NCBI GenBank assembly: GCA_019694655.1
Contig: JAIBBN010000003.1
Span: 186,001 to 250,000, forward strand
Reading direction: 5' to 3'
DNA from: Leptospirales bacterium
GTDB taxonomy: Bacteria > Spirochaetota > Leptospiria > Leptospirales > Leptonemataceae
Length of the DNA stretch: 64,000 nt
A model generated the notes under the pieces. That model was not told the origin of the DNA and did not search any database. It saw only the letters and a list, made by a program, of their open reading frames with translations. Position numbers and translations under genes: made by a program. The stretch's first letter is position 1. Each line of letters begins with the position of its first letter. Positions 54,554 through 62,565 of this stretch are shown piece by piece.

Positions 54554-54877
54554 ATGCCAACCTACAGCTACCGTTGCAAACATTGCGGTCACCAGTACGA
54601 AGCCTTCCAAAGTATGAGCGAGGCGGCGCACAGCGACTGTCCGGAGTGTAAGGGACAGGTAGAGCGATTGATCGGCGGCGGCGCCGGCATTGTATTCAAA
54701 GGCAGCGGCTTCTATGTGACCGATTATCGTAAGTCCTCGTCAAATTCCGGCGGCGGCAAGGGCGAGTCTTCTGCCGGCGCAGCAACGCCTGCCTCTGGCG
54801 CAGCATCCCCTTCGCCATCAACAGGCGCCTCCAGCTCCAATTCCAGTAGCAGCTCATCGAGCGGCGCCGCCAGCTGA
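54554..54877 (+). CDS. FmdB-type zinc-ribbon protein
   Basis: 107 residues. The first ~60 are an FmdB/CxxC regulatory zinc ribbon: YSYRCKHCGHQYEAFQSMSE, then SDCPEC, then the family GGAGIVFKGSGFYVTDYR. The last ~45 residues are a low-complexity Ser/Gly/Ala tail, as in many members. The function is not established; a nucleic-acid or protein-binding regulator is usually assumed. It leads the lpxI-lpxB operon, eight bases ahead of lpxI. Confidence 0.88.
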   Translation: MPTYSYRCKHCGHQYEAFQSMSEAAHSDCPECKGQVERLIGGGAGIVFKGSGFYVTDYRKSSSNSGGGKGESSAGAATPASGAASPSPSTGASSSNSSSSSSSGAAS

Positions 54878-54885
54878 GTCATTCG

Positions 54886-55770
54886 ATGCTGCCAAAGGAA
54901 GGCGGTGCAGGCCGCCTGGGCATTCTGGCCGGTCGCGGAGAGTTGCCCTGGATTGCGGGTCGCGCCGCTATTCGCGCCGGCGAGAATCCATGCTTTTTCC
55001 TTTTTACGGACGAGCCGCCGCCGGCGGATCTACAGGATCGCTGCGAGCTGGTGGTACTCACTCGCTTTTATAGTTCATTTCTGCGCGCAGCGCAAAAACA
55101 GAGAATTTCCAGGCTGTTGCTTCTGGGCAAGGCGACGCGCGATTTGCTCTACAATCGGCCGCGCTTCGATTTGCGGACGCTTTTCCTGATTGCACGTCTG
55201 GCCAGCCAGAGCGACTACTCTCTCTTCGAGCGTCTGGCCCAGGTTGTCGAGCAGCGGGGCATTCGGATCATCGATCAGGCTACGTACTTGAAGGAGCTGC
55301 AACTAACGCCGGGACGCTATGGCCGCAAGCTGAGCGCCGCGCAGTTGGCGGACGTGCTCTTTGGTCTGGGCCATGCGGCGGAAATCAACCGTCTGGATAT
55401 CGGGCAGACGGTTGTTGTAGGCAATCGCGCCGTGCTATCTGTAGAGGCCGCAGAAGGGACCGATCAGTGCATCCGCCGCGGCGGGTCGCTCTTTCGCGGT
55501 CGCGGAGCGGTGGTCTGCAAACTGGCCAAGAGCGACCACGATGGACGCTTCGATATCCCTGTGACCGGACTTTCTACCCTGGAGAGTATGATCGAGTCGA
55601 AATGTCGCGTGCTGGTCTTTGAGTACGATCGCACCTTTGTTGTTCAACCCGCTGAATTCTTGCAGCGTGCGGCGGCGGCCGGCATCACCGTTCTTGCTGT
55701 TGATCGCAGCCAGCTCTCCGCGCCCTACCTGAAAAAACTAAATGGTCGGGCTGCGCCGCCAATACGATGA
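54886..55770 (+). CDS. lpxI: UDP-2,3-diacylglucosamine pyrophosphatase LpxI
   Basis: 294 residues. LpxI hydrolyses UDP-2,3-diacylglucosamine to lipid X and UMP, in bacteria that lack LpxH. Family features: N-terminal GRLGILAGRGELPW, FLIARLASQSDYSLFERLAQVVEQRGI, and the C-terminal catalytic region AVEGTDQCIRRGG-like (EAAEGTDQCIRRGG), VVCKLAKSDHDGRFDIPVTGLSTLESM with conserved acidic residues. The stop overlaps the lpxB start (ATGA), so the lipid X producer and consumer are translated together. Confidence 0.94.
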   Translation: MLPKEGGAGRLGILAGRGELPWIAGRAAIRAGENPCFFLFTDEPPPADLQDRCELVVLTRFYSSFLRAAQKQRISRLLLLGKATRDLLYNRPRFDLRTLFLIARLASQSDYSLFERLAQVVEQRGIRIIDQATYLKELQLTPGRYGRKLSAAQLADVLFGLGHAAEINRLDIGQTVVVGNRAVLSVEAAEGTDQCIRRGGSLFRGRGAVVCKLAKSDHDGRFDIPVTGLSTLESMIESKCRVLVFEYDRTFVVQPAEFLQRAAAAGITVLAVDRSQLSAPYLKKLNGRAAPPIR

Positions 55771-56981
55771 AACTGGCTTCGATTTTTTCTCGCCGCGCGT
55801 CCTCCGTCGAAAGAGCGCGCAATCCTGCCCCGCCCGACCCGCGGCAGCCGGTATTGATTGTTGCCGGCGAACATTCCGGCGATCTCCTTGGGGCGGACCT
55901 CATCGCCGAGCTCAAGCTGCGCGGCTTCGGCGCCTTCTTTGGCACGGGCGGCGATGAAATGCAGCGTCAGGGAGCGGAGCTGATCACTCATGTCCGCGAA
56001 ATGAACGTAGTTGGCTTTGTCGAAGCGCTGCGGGCATATCGCCGGCTGAAGCTGCTGGCGCAGCGCTTGCGTCGCGAGGCGCAAGCGCGCAAGGCCGGCA
56101 TGGCCATCCTGATCGACTATCCTGGCTTCAATTTACGCCTGGCTGACATGCTGCGTTCCGATCGACTATTTGTAGTCTGCCTGGTGAGTCCGCAGTTGTG
56201 GGCCTGGAATTATGGGCGTATTGCCGCCATCCGGCGTTCCGTGGATTTGATGTTGCCGCTTTTCCCGTTTGAGGAGCAGATCTACCGCGAGGAGGGAGTG
56301 CCGGCGGCGGCCATCGGTCATCCGCTGGTGCAACGTATTCCCCGGCGCCTGCGGCGGGAGCCCCCGCTGGCGTTACAAAGCGCTCGGCGTCCGGTGATTG
56401 CGCTCTTGCCCGGCAGCCGTCGTTCCGAAGTATCGCGCCTTGTCATACCAATGCTGGACGCGGCGCGTATCCTGAAGCGCGCCTACCCTCGGCTGCGATT
56501 GCTACTGGCCGGCGTCGAGCAGCGACTGGATCCGCTGTTGCGTTCCGCCCTTCAGCGCTATCCGGATCTGGAGGTGGACTACAGCATAGGCCAATCGCTG
56601 CGCATTTTAGAGAGCTGCGACGCGACCATCATCGCATCCGGCACGGCCACGCTGGAAGCCGCCTATCTGGGCAAGCCGATGGTCTTGCTGTATCGCGTTG
56701 GCTGGCTCAACCTGTTTCTGATATCTGCCGTAATTCGAACGCGCTTTATCGGCATTGTCAATATTCTGGCCAGACGGCCGACAGTTCTGGAATTGTTGCA
56801 GACCGAGGCGACCGGCGAAAATGCAGCGCGCGAGATCTGTCGCATTCTGGAAGATCGAAGTTACCGGGAAGCGATGCTACAGGAGCTGGCCTACGTGCGC
56901 AAGCAGATGGGTCGTGGCAATCCTGCCGCGCATGCCAGCGATTTGATTCTGGATCGGATTCGCCAATTGACCGGTCGCTGA
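55767..56981 (+). CDS. lpxB: Lipid-A-disaccharide synthase
   Basis: 404 residues. It condenses lipid X with UDP-2,3-diacylglucosamine to form the beta-1,6 disaccharide of lipid A, at the inner face of the cytoplasmic membrane. GT19 features: LIVAGEHSGDLLGADLIAELK, FGTGGDEMQRQG, MNVVGFVEALR, SPQLWAWNYGRIAAIRRSVD, LLPGSRRSEVSRL and ASGTATLEAAYLGKPMVLLYRVGWL. The first ~25 residues are a basic extension before the fold. Its presence with lpxI shows the organism makes lipid A. Confidence 0.96.
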   Translation: MKLASIFSRRASSVERARNPAPPDPRQPVLIVAGEHSGDLLGADLIAELKLRGFGAFFGTGGDEMQRQGAELITHVREMNVVGFVEALRAYRRLKLLAQRLRREAQARKAGMAILIDYPGFNLRLADMLRSDRLFVVCLVSPQLWAWNYGRIAAIRRSVDLMLPLFPFEEQIYREEGVPAAAIGHPLVQRIPRRLRREPPLALQSARRPVIALLPGSRRSEVSRLVIPMLDAARILKRAYPRLRLLLAGVEQRLDPLLRSALQRYPDLEVDYSIGQSLRILESCDATIIASGTATLEAAYLGKPMVLLYRVGWLNLFLISAVIRTRFIGIVNILARRPTVLELLQTEATGENAAREICRILEDRSYREAMLQELAYVRKQMGRGNPAAHASDLILDRIRQLTGR

Positions 56982-57017
56982 TCGGCGCCGGCTAAGCGCA
57001 GCGGATGCCTGGTTCGG

Positions 57018-57539
57018 TTACGGTGCGCTGAGTTCCCAGCTTTGCGTCGCGGATTTCAACTGCAAAACAACCTGCGGCTGAAAGGCGTGCACATCGACAG
57101 CCTGGATCTCCAATCGATAAAGACTGGTTTCGCCGGGCGCAATGTTTCGCGCCCGCGCCTGTTCCTGTACAGTATAGACCTGACCGCTGTTGGCCTGCAT
57201 CCGCGCAATGATCTGTAAATCCTCGCCTCCAGCCGGGAAGTTCAGGGGCTTTGCGCCACGATTGTGAATGCTGAGAAAAACGGAGGCCTGACCTTTGCTG
57301 GCCTCCTGCAGATTCACGCTGGCGCGCATTTCCAGATCGCCGTTCATCAGCGGCTGGCTTGATTCTACTCGAGTCTTCTGCAGTGCGCCGCTCTGCTGGA
57401 CAAAGAGCATTACCAGTACGACTATAGCCAGGTCGGCCACGATGATCCAGAGGATACGGTTACGCAGTTTGCTGCGTTCGCGAGCGCGCTCCTCACGATC
57501 ATTGCTCAGGTCTTTTGGACTGCGGTAGTAGTACTTCAT
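57018..57539 (-). CDS. Single-pass membrane protein with beta domain
   Basis: 173 residues, no named family. A basic N-terminus (MKYYYRSPKDLSNDREERARERSK) is followed by one membrane helix (about 28-50) and a periplasmic beta-sandwich-like domain. Segments there include MRASVNLQEASKGQASVFLSIHNRGAKPLNFPAG and APGETSLYRLEIQAVD, resembling conserved DUF4352 or CARDB-like folds. The ATG is preferred over the upstream one at 57611, as it gives a natural topology. It overlaps the end of nnr by 41 bases, so it is cotranscribed with it. Confidence 0.65.
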   Translation of the reverse strand: MKYYYRSPKDLSNDREERARERSKLRNRILWIIVADLAIVVLVMLFVQQSGALQKTRVESSQPLMNGDLEMRASVNLQEASKGQASVFLSIHNRGAKPLNFPAGGEDLQIIARMQANSGQVYTVQEQARARNIAPGETSLYRLEIQAVDVHAFQPQVVLQLKSATQSWELSAP

Positions 57540-59091
57540 GAGCCCTGTCCTCGCTGAGAATCGATTTGATTGCGGCCGGAAACTCGCTGGCTGAGGGGTT
57601 GGGGCCGGCATGCCTTGCCGCCGCCGAAAGCAAGCTCAGGCTGGCCAGCATAGACTGCAAAGCGCTGCTGCTGGAGGTCTTGCATAGCGCAGCAAGCAGA
57701 ATGCCAGCGAGGGCATCGCCGCTGCCGGCGGTTGCCAGATCGCCCTGCGGCCCTCCCACCAGGTGAATATCGCCGTCGGGAGAGAACAAGATGCTCTGCG
57801 GCCCCTTCAGCAAACACCAGCACCGCAGTCGGTCGCGGTGCCAGCTCTGCGCCCGAAGCAGAGCGTTCACACAATCCACTGGCGCGCCGCCCAGGCCTTG
57901 CCATTCTCCGCCGTGCGGCGTGAGCAGTGTGCGCCGCCGAAGCTGCTCCGGGAAGTCCCCGTCCAGAGCTAGCGCCGTCGCCGAGGCGTCCAGGATGAGC
58001 CAGGCCTCCGACGCTGTGGCAGCTACTGCCAGTTGGAGGAGGAGCATGCGCTGGGTCTTTAGCATTTCGCTTTGCAGACCGGGACCGATGGCAAGTGCTG
58101 CGGGCTTTCGCCCTCCGGCCTGATTGAGCTCCTGCCAGAGCACGGACGGTTCGCTGCTCATGGCCAACGCCACGCTACCCTCGGCCGGCAACCAGCCGTT
58201 GAGAATTCCGCCGCCGGCGGCAAAAAAGCTCCGCGCGGCAAGCACTGCCGCACCCTCCATGCCGCTTGAACCGCCAATCAGCCAGGCATGTCCGGCGCGG
58301 TACTTGTGGTCCAGATCAGAGCGGCGAAAGAAGTTGTGCGCGGGCAAGTTGTGGCTGCTCCACCAGGCGCTTGGCTTGAGGCCAGCGCTGAAGCCAAGCG
58401 CGGCAAGTTCCAGGCTGCAGCTGGACCGCAGCTGCGGATGCAACAGTGCAGCCAATTTCCAGGCCCCAGTGCAGAGGACACGATCGGGGAGGGGTGCGTC
58501 GGCCGGTGCGGCGCCAAAGCTGCTGGGCTGTTCCTCGAAAAGTCCGGCCGGTACATCGATGCTGATCAGGCGCGGCCTCTGCACCGTGCGCTGACGCGCC
58601 CGCTGTACCGACAGCAGGATTGCCGAAAGATCTGGACGCAGCGGCGGCCGCTGACCGGCGCCCAGCAACGCTTCAACAATCAAGTCAGTCTCTTGCCATT
58701 CAATTGCATTGAGCTGTTCAACAGCGATCGGCAGCACTGCCACAGATGTCTGGCGTTCTACCAGCCGCATCGCCAGCGCCTGGTAGTAGCGCGAAGCGTC
58801 GCTGCGTGGGATGCCGTGCGCCAGCAGCAGGATCTTTTCTGGCGCCTTCCCGCCCAGCTGGCGCCAGGACAGAAGGTGGTAGAGCAGGGCATAGCCGTCT
58901 CCGCCATTGTTGCCGCCGCCGCAAAGCAGCAGTAATCTGCGGCAAGATTCCAGCTCCGATTGCAGCGCCAGAAAGCAGGAAAGCGCCGCCTGACCCATCA
59001 GCTGCTGTTCGTTCAGTCCCTCTTGCTGACTGGCGCGATCCAGCTGCAGTGCGCTTTGATAGTCGAACAGCGGCTGCTCATTTCCATTCAT
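57499..59091 (-). CDS. nnr: Bifunctional NAD(P)H-hydrate epimerase / ADP-dependent dehydratase
   Basis: 530 residues. The N-terminal epimerase (YjeF_N, about 1-235) has LLCGGGNNGGDGYALLYHL and LISIDVPAGL. The C-terminal dehydratase (about 245-520) has GHAWLIGGSSGMEGAAVLAARS, TPHGGEWQGL, LLKGPQSILFSP and the catalytic ATAGSGDALAGILLA. Together they repair the hydrated, inactive forms of NADH and NADPH. The epimerase half diverges from typical sequence in places, e.g. ALLGAGQRPPLRPDL for the usual D-A-L-x-G-T-G segment. The start overlaps the end of the upstream lipoprotein gene by 14 bases. Confidence 0.93.
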   Translation of the reverse strand: MNGNEQPLFDYQSALQLDRASQQEGLNEQQLMGQAALSCFLALQSELESCRRLLLLCGGGNNGGDGYALLYHLLSWRQLGGKAPEKILLLAHGIPRSDASRYYQALAMRLVERQTSVAVLPIAVEQLNAIEWQETDLIVEALLGAGQRPPLRPDLSAILLSVQRARQRTVQRPRLISIDVPAGLFEEQPSSFGAAPADAPLPDRVLCTGAWKLAALLHPQLRSSCSLELAALGFSAGLKPSAWWSSHNLPAHNFFRRSDLDHKYRAGHAWLIGGSSGMEGAAVLAARSFFAAGGGILNGWLPAEGSVALAMSSEPSVLWQELNQAGGRKPAALAIGPGLQSEMLKTQRMLLLQLAVAATASEAWLILDASATALALDGDFPEQLRRRTLLTPHGGEWQGLGGAPVDCVNALLRAQSWHRDRLRCWCLLKGPQSILFSPDGDIHLVGGPQGDLATAGSGDALAGILLAALCKTSSSSALQSMLASLSLLSAAARHAGPNPSASEFPAAIKSILSEDRAHEVLLPQSKRPEQ

Positions 59092-60265
59092 AGAGCTCGA
59101 AGCGACCGAGATACAGCCGCGAGGTCAGGATGCGTCCCTGCATTGTCAGGTAAGTGTCGCGCCAGCTGGCGCGCATTCCCGGGAAAACGATCTGCTGGTT
59201 GTTCAGGTACTCGCCGTCTGGACTGAATACCTTGAACAAAGCGCCGGCGCCATCTTCGTCTGACTTAATCAGATAGAAGCCGCCGTCCGGTCTGCTCCAG
59301 CCGAAAAAATCCTGGGCGTCGTCGCTGCGCAGCAATTCCAGGGGCTGACCTTCGTATCCGTTGCGCCGATAGATGATGCGTTCCACCAGCTCGAAATCGC
59401 CGCGGCGTCGCATGGCTGCACAGTAAATGGCAAATTCAGCTCGCGGTCCGGGGGCGATATCCTCGATCTCGACCAGGTAGCGCGTTCGTTCTTCGTCGGT
59501 GGCCGCCGGAAATCCAGCATAGCGCCCAACCAGCGCGCCATCTCGAAATACGCTCAGTGTCAACTGAGCCGCGTTGCGGTGCAGAACGTAAAGCAGGCCC
59601 TCTTCGTCCGCTGTCAGCCGTTCGATTTGCTCGAAGCTGGCGCTGTTGTAGCCATCCACGCCAAGAGCGCCCAGCAATTTGCCGTCCTCGTCAAGATGCA
59701 GAATCTGCGAAGGGCGAATGCGGATATCCGATACTTGCCCCGAATTACGGTCTTCGGCAGGCGTGGGCGCCGCTGGCAGCGGGGCCGGCGCTGGGCCCGC
59801 GGGCTGTCCAGCTCGCGGCGGCGCACTGTCCTGAAAGCTCTGGATATAGACGTGTTCGCCCTCCTCATCGGCAGCGATCAGTCCCGGCACTCCTAACTTG
59901 ACGCGGTTGAGTCGAATGTCCTCCGCGCCCGGAGGCAGAGCCTCGGCGATGATTCGCTGCGCTTGATCGCTGCCCTTGCCGAAAACGCGCACCAGGCGAC
60001 GGGCCGGATCGGCCACATAGAGCAGCGCGCCGCCAGTCGCCGGGGCCAGCGGGAAATTGTAATACACGCGACCGTTGGCTTCCGCCTGGATCATCTGCTC
60101 TGGATTGGGCGCGTCGGGAAGGCGTACTGCCAGCGAAAAAAGCGTGGCGGGGCTCAGCTCCTCAATACGAAAGCGCGCGCAAGCGCTGATTTGTCCGGTC
60201 AGCGTTGCCAGGCAAAGAATTGCCGCTGCGCGGAATGGCAATTTGTGCAACAGAATGGCTGGCAT
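59078..60265 (-). CDS. Predicted beta-propeller-like lipoprotein
   Basis: 395 residues. The signal ends in TGQISAC, a lipobox with C29. The mature part is strand-rich with repeats of the form GALLYVADPARRLVRVFG, LIADEEGEHVYIQSF, ILHLDEDGKLLGALG, LTADEEGLLYVLHRN and GGFYLIKSDED, like a six- or seven-blade propeller. A Pro/Ala-rich insert (residues ~155-180) interrupts it. It resembles a lipoprotein family found in Leptospira near the rimP-nusA locus, from memory and not verified. An upstream ATG (60394) is in frame but would hide the signal. First gene of a three-gene operon with nnr. Confidence 0.7.
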   Translation of the reverse strand: MPAILLHKLPFRAAAILCLATLTGQISACARFRIEELSPATLFSLAVRLPDAPNPEQMIQAEANGRVYYNFPLAPATGGALLYVADPARRLVRVFGKGSDQAQRIIAEALPPGAEDIRLNRVKLGVPGLIAADEEGEHVYIQSFQDSAPPRAGQPAGPAPAPLPAAPTPAEDRNSGQVSDIRIRPSQILHLDEDGKLLGALGVDGYNSASFEQIERLTADEEGLLYVLHRNAAQLTLSVFRDGALVGRYAGFPAATDEERTRYLVEIEDIAPGPRAEFAIYCAAMRRRGDFELVERIIYRRNGYEGQPLELLRSDDAQDFFGWSRPDGGFYLIKSDEDGAGALFKVFSPDGEYLNNQQIVFPGMRASWRDTYLTMQGRILTSRLYLGRFELYEWK

Positions 60266-60369
60266 AGGCTGGATCGCAGAGCAGTCTGGCGAGCATCGCT
60301 GAAGAGTCAAGCCGGCGCCAACCTCCGCCGCGGGAGGCGCTCGCTTGCTGTGCTGCGAATGAAAGGCAG

Positions 60370-60375
60370 TTGACA
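60370..60375 (+). promoter_or_regulatory. Perfect -35 hexamer upstream of rimP
   Basis: TTGACA with no good -10 box at the 16-18 base spacing (nearest is ATTTGT at 60393). It is recorded because it falls just ahead of the hairpin at 60408 in the rimP leader. Confidence 0.3.
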
Positions 60376-60407
60376 GTTTGACGGTGTCGGGCATTTGTGG
60401 CTCTGTG

Positions 60408-60437
60408 AAGGAGTGGGAATTTCCCTCTCCTTTTTTT
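60408..60437 (+). terminator. Terminator-like hairpin in the rimP-nusA-infB leader
   Basis: AAGGAG-T-GGGAA pairs with TTCCC-T-CTCCTT around a one-base centre, with a single T/T mismatch, and runs into about seven T. It is on the plus strand, 44 bases before the rimP start, and no plus-strand gene ends nearby. It is therefore best read as a leader attenuator. Confidence 0.55.
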
Positions 60438-60480
60438 ATGCCGGTAGGACGCGTAGCGCGCTGCTGGCGGCGAGCCCGGA

Positions 60481-61035
60481 ATGGAGTTTTTGGACCTGCT
60501 GCGCGATGTTGCGCCGGAAGGCCTGGACGTTTACTCCGGGAGGCTGCAAAACCTGGCGGACGGGTTCCACATTGAAGTGGAGCTCGATGGGCTGAAGGAC
60601 CCGCGAGGCGCTGTCAGCCTCCAGGATTGTGAGCGTTACAGCCATCGGCTGATTGAGCGCGTGGATCTGGAACTGTCGATGGACAGTCGTTGGCGCAGCG
60701 CGCTTCCACCCGGACTTTCCACAGAGAATTATAGCGTCGAGGTATCCTCGGCGGGAGCGGAGCGTGAGCTTCGGTTGCCGCAGGAGCTTGATCGCTTTCG
60801 TGCGACGCCGCTGTTCATTCGCTTTCAGGCGGAGGGAACGACGCACGATGCGATCGTGCACTATCTGGGTCGCGGTCAGGTTGAGGGTCAGGAGCGCTTG
60901 CTCTTTGAACGCTTCGAGCCTCGATCCCGTCGCGCCCGACGGCAAAAGGGGCGGGGTACGCGACGCGCGACGGTCAAGGAGCTGACGCTTGAGCCGGCTC
61001 AGTTGAGTTACGCGCGTCTCTACCTGGATTTCTGA
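60481..61035 (+). CDS. rimP: Ribosome maturation factor RimP
   Basis: 184 residues. RimP binds pre-30S particles and helps assemble the 3' domain. Recognised by size, the core NYSVEVSSAGAERELRLPQELDRFRATPLFI (equivalent to YxLEVSSPGxxRPL), the preceding LQDCERYSHRLIERVD helix, and its place directly before nusA and infB. The Pro of the SSPG motif is Ala here. GGCGAG lies about ten bases before the ATG. nusA follows after 43 bases. Confidence 0.92.
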   Translation: MEFLDLLRDVAPEGLDVYSGRLQNLADGFHIEVELDGLKDPRGAVSLQDCERYSHRLIERVDLELSMDSRWRSALPPGLSTENYSVEVSSAGAERELRLPQELDRFRATPLFIRFQAEGTTHDAIVHYLGRGQVEGQERLLFERFEPRSRRARRQKGRGTRRATVKELTLEPAQLSYARLYLDF

Positions 61036-61078
61036 AGCAGATCCTCGGGACATGCTTCCGGGGGCGAGGGCGGACATT

Positions 61079-62443
61079 ATGGCGAAGACAACCAAAAAGG
61101 CGAGCGGCGGCCCGGATCTGCAGGCCTTCTTCAATTTCATTAATGATATCAGCGAGCAGAAAGGACTCAGTCGAGACGAAGTTACGGAAGTGGTGCGCAG
61201 CAGCCTGATCACCGCCTACCAGCGGAAGTACGGACAGGAGGCGGATCTCGAAGCAATTCTGGACCGTGAGAACCTGATCATTCTTGTTATCTACCGTCGT
61301 CACGTTGTGGAGCATGTGATGAACCCGCACCGCGAAATATCCGTAGAGGATGCGCGTCCGGAGAAGGCCGACGCCCGGCCAGGCGACATACTGGAAAGTC
61401 GTGAGAACCCCTTCGAATTCTCGCGCATTGGCGCTACCAATGTTCGTCAAATTTTGTTACAGCGCCTCAAGGAACTGGAACGTGAGATCATTTACAATGA
61501 ATTCAAAAAGAAAGAAGGGGAGCTGATCAACGGCTACTTTCTGCGCTGGCGCGATCGCGATGTCATGTATGTCGACCTCGGGCGCGCCGAGGGCGTGATG
61601 CCGCGCCGCGAACAAATTCCGAACGAACGCTTTCGTCCCGGCGATCGCGTCAAGGCCCTGGTGCGGCTGGTGGAACTGAAGCGCGAGAAGTCGCGCGAAC
61701 CTGGTCCCTTTATCACTCTCTCGCGTGCGGCGCCGGATTTTGTGCGTCGCCTGTTCGAAATGGAAATCCCGGAGATCTATGACGGCGTGGTAGAGATTCT
61801 CTCGATCGCGCGCCAGCCTGGCTATCGGTCGAAGGTCATGGTGCGTTCCAACCGTCAGGATGTGGATCCAGTCGGCGCCTGCGTCGGCATCAAAGGCGTA
61901 CGCATTCAGTCGATTGTGCGCGAACTGGGCAATGAACGTATCGACATTGTTAACTTCTCCAACGATCCGGAAGAATTGATCGCCAATGCGCTCAGTCCGG
62001 CGCGCGTCAGCGAGGTGCGCGCCGATTCCCGAGCGCGCGAAGCGCTGGTGGTGACGCCAGACGATTCCTACAGCATGGCCATTGGCAACAATGGCGCCAA
62101 TGTGCGACTGGCCTCGCAGCTGACGGAATACCGACTGACAGTGAAGTCCCAGACACAATTCAGCGAAGAAATGTCCTCGCCGGAGGCGCGCGCGCAACTG
62201 GAAGCGCTGTTTGCTCCTCGGCCCGCTGAGGAAGCCGCGGAAGAAGACTACACTCCGCTCAGCGAATTGCCTGGCTTGACCTCGCGCGTCATTGGTTTGC
62301 TGGAAGAGGCAGGAATCAAGAGCGTTGAGGATTTGTTGGAGACTGCGCCTGAACAGCTGGAAGCCTTGCCGGGCGTTGGTAAGACTACTGCCAGGCAGAT
62401 CTTGCAAATCCTTTCGGAGTCTGTAGAGTTCGAGGAGAACTAA
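61079..62443 (+). CDS. nusA: Transcription termination/antitermination factor NusA
   Basis: 454 residues. Order: N-terminal polymerase-binding domain (1-~130), S1 domain (~140-205, GELINGYFLRWRDRDVMYVDLGRAEGVMP), KH1 (~225-295, with DPVGACVGIKGVRIQSIVRELGNERIDIV) and KH2 (MAIGNNGANVRLASQLTEYRL). A single C-terminal helix-hairpin-helix of the acidic-repeat type closes it (LPGLTSRVIGLLEEAGIKSVEDLLE, then LPGVGKTTARQIL). It modulates pausing, termination and rRNA antitermination. An ATG at 61052 is in frame; 61079 was chosen because GAGGGCGG precedes it at the right distance. Confidence 0.96.
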   Translation: MAKTTKKASGGPDLQAFFNFINDISEQKGLSRDEVTEVVRSSLITAYQRKYGQEADLEAILDRENLIILVIYRRHVVEHVMNPHREISVEDARPEKADARPGDILESRENPFEFSRIGATNVRQILLQRLKELEREIIYNEFKKKEGELINGYFLRWRDRDVMYVDLGRAEGVMPRREQIPNERFRPGDRVKALVRLVELKREKSREPGPFITLSRAAPDFVRRLFEMEIPEIYDGVVEILSIARQPGYRSKVMVRSNRQDVDPVGACVGIKGVRIQSIVRELGNERIDIVNFSNDPEELIANALSPARVSEVRADSRAREALVVTPDDSYSMAIGNNGANVRLASQLTEYRLTVKSQTQFSEEMSSPEARAQLEALFAPRPAEEAAEEDYTPLSELPGLTSRVIGLLEEAGIKSVEDLLETAPEQLEALPGVGKTTARQILQILSESVEFEEN

Positions 62444-62454
62444 CGCTCTTGCAA

Positions 62455-62485
62455 AAGCCAGGAACGATCAATGCTTTCCTGGCTT
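62455..62485 (+). other. Intercistronic hairpin between nusA and infB
   Basis: AAGCCAGGAA (62455-62464) and TTCCTGGCTT (62476-62485) pair perfectly over 10 bp with an 11-base loop. No T run follows, so it looks like an mRNA stability or processing element rather than a terminator. Confidence 0.6.
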
Positions 62486-62565
62486 CCAAAATAATTGGAC
62501 GCTTCCCCGGAATCTCCTTGTGAGCGTCAGAGCAGCGAAAAAGGTAGCTTGAGACCGTAGACGGA

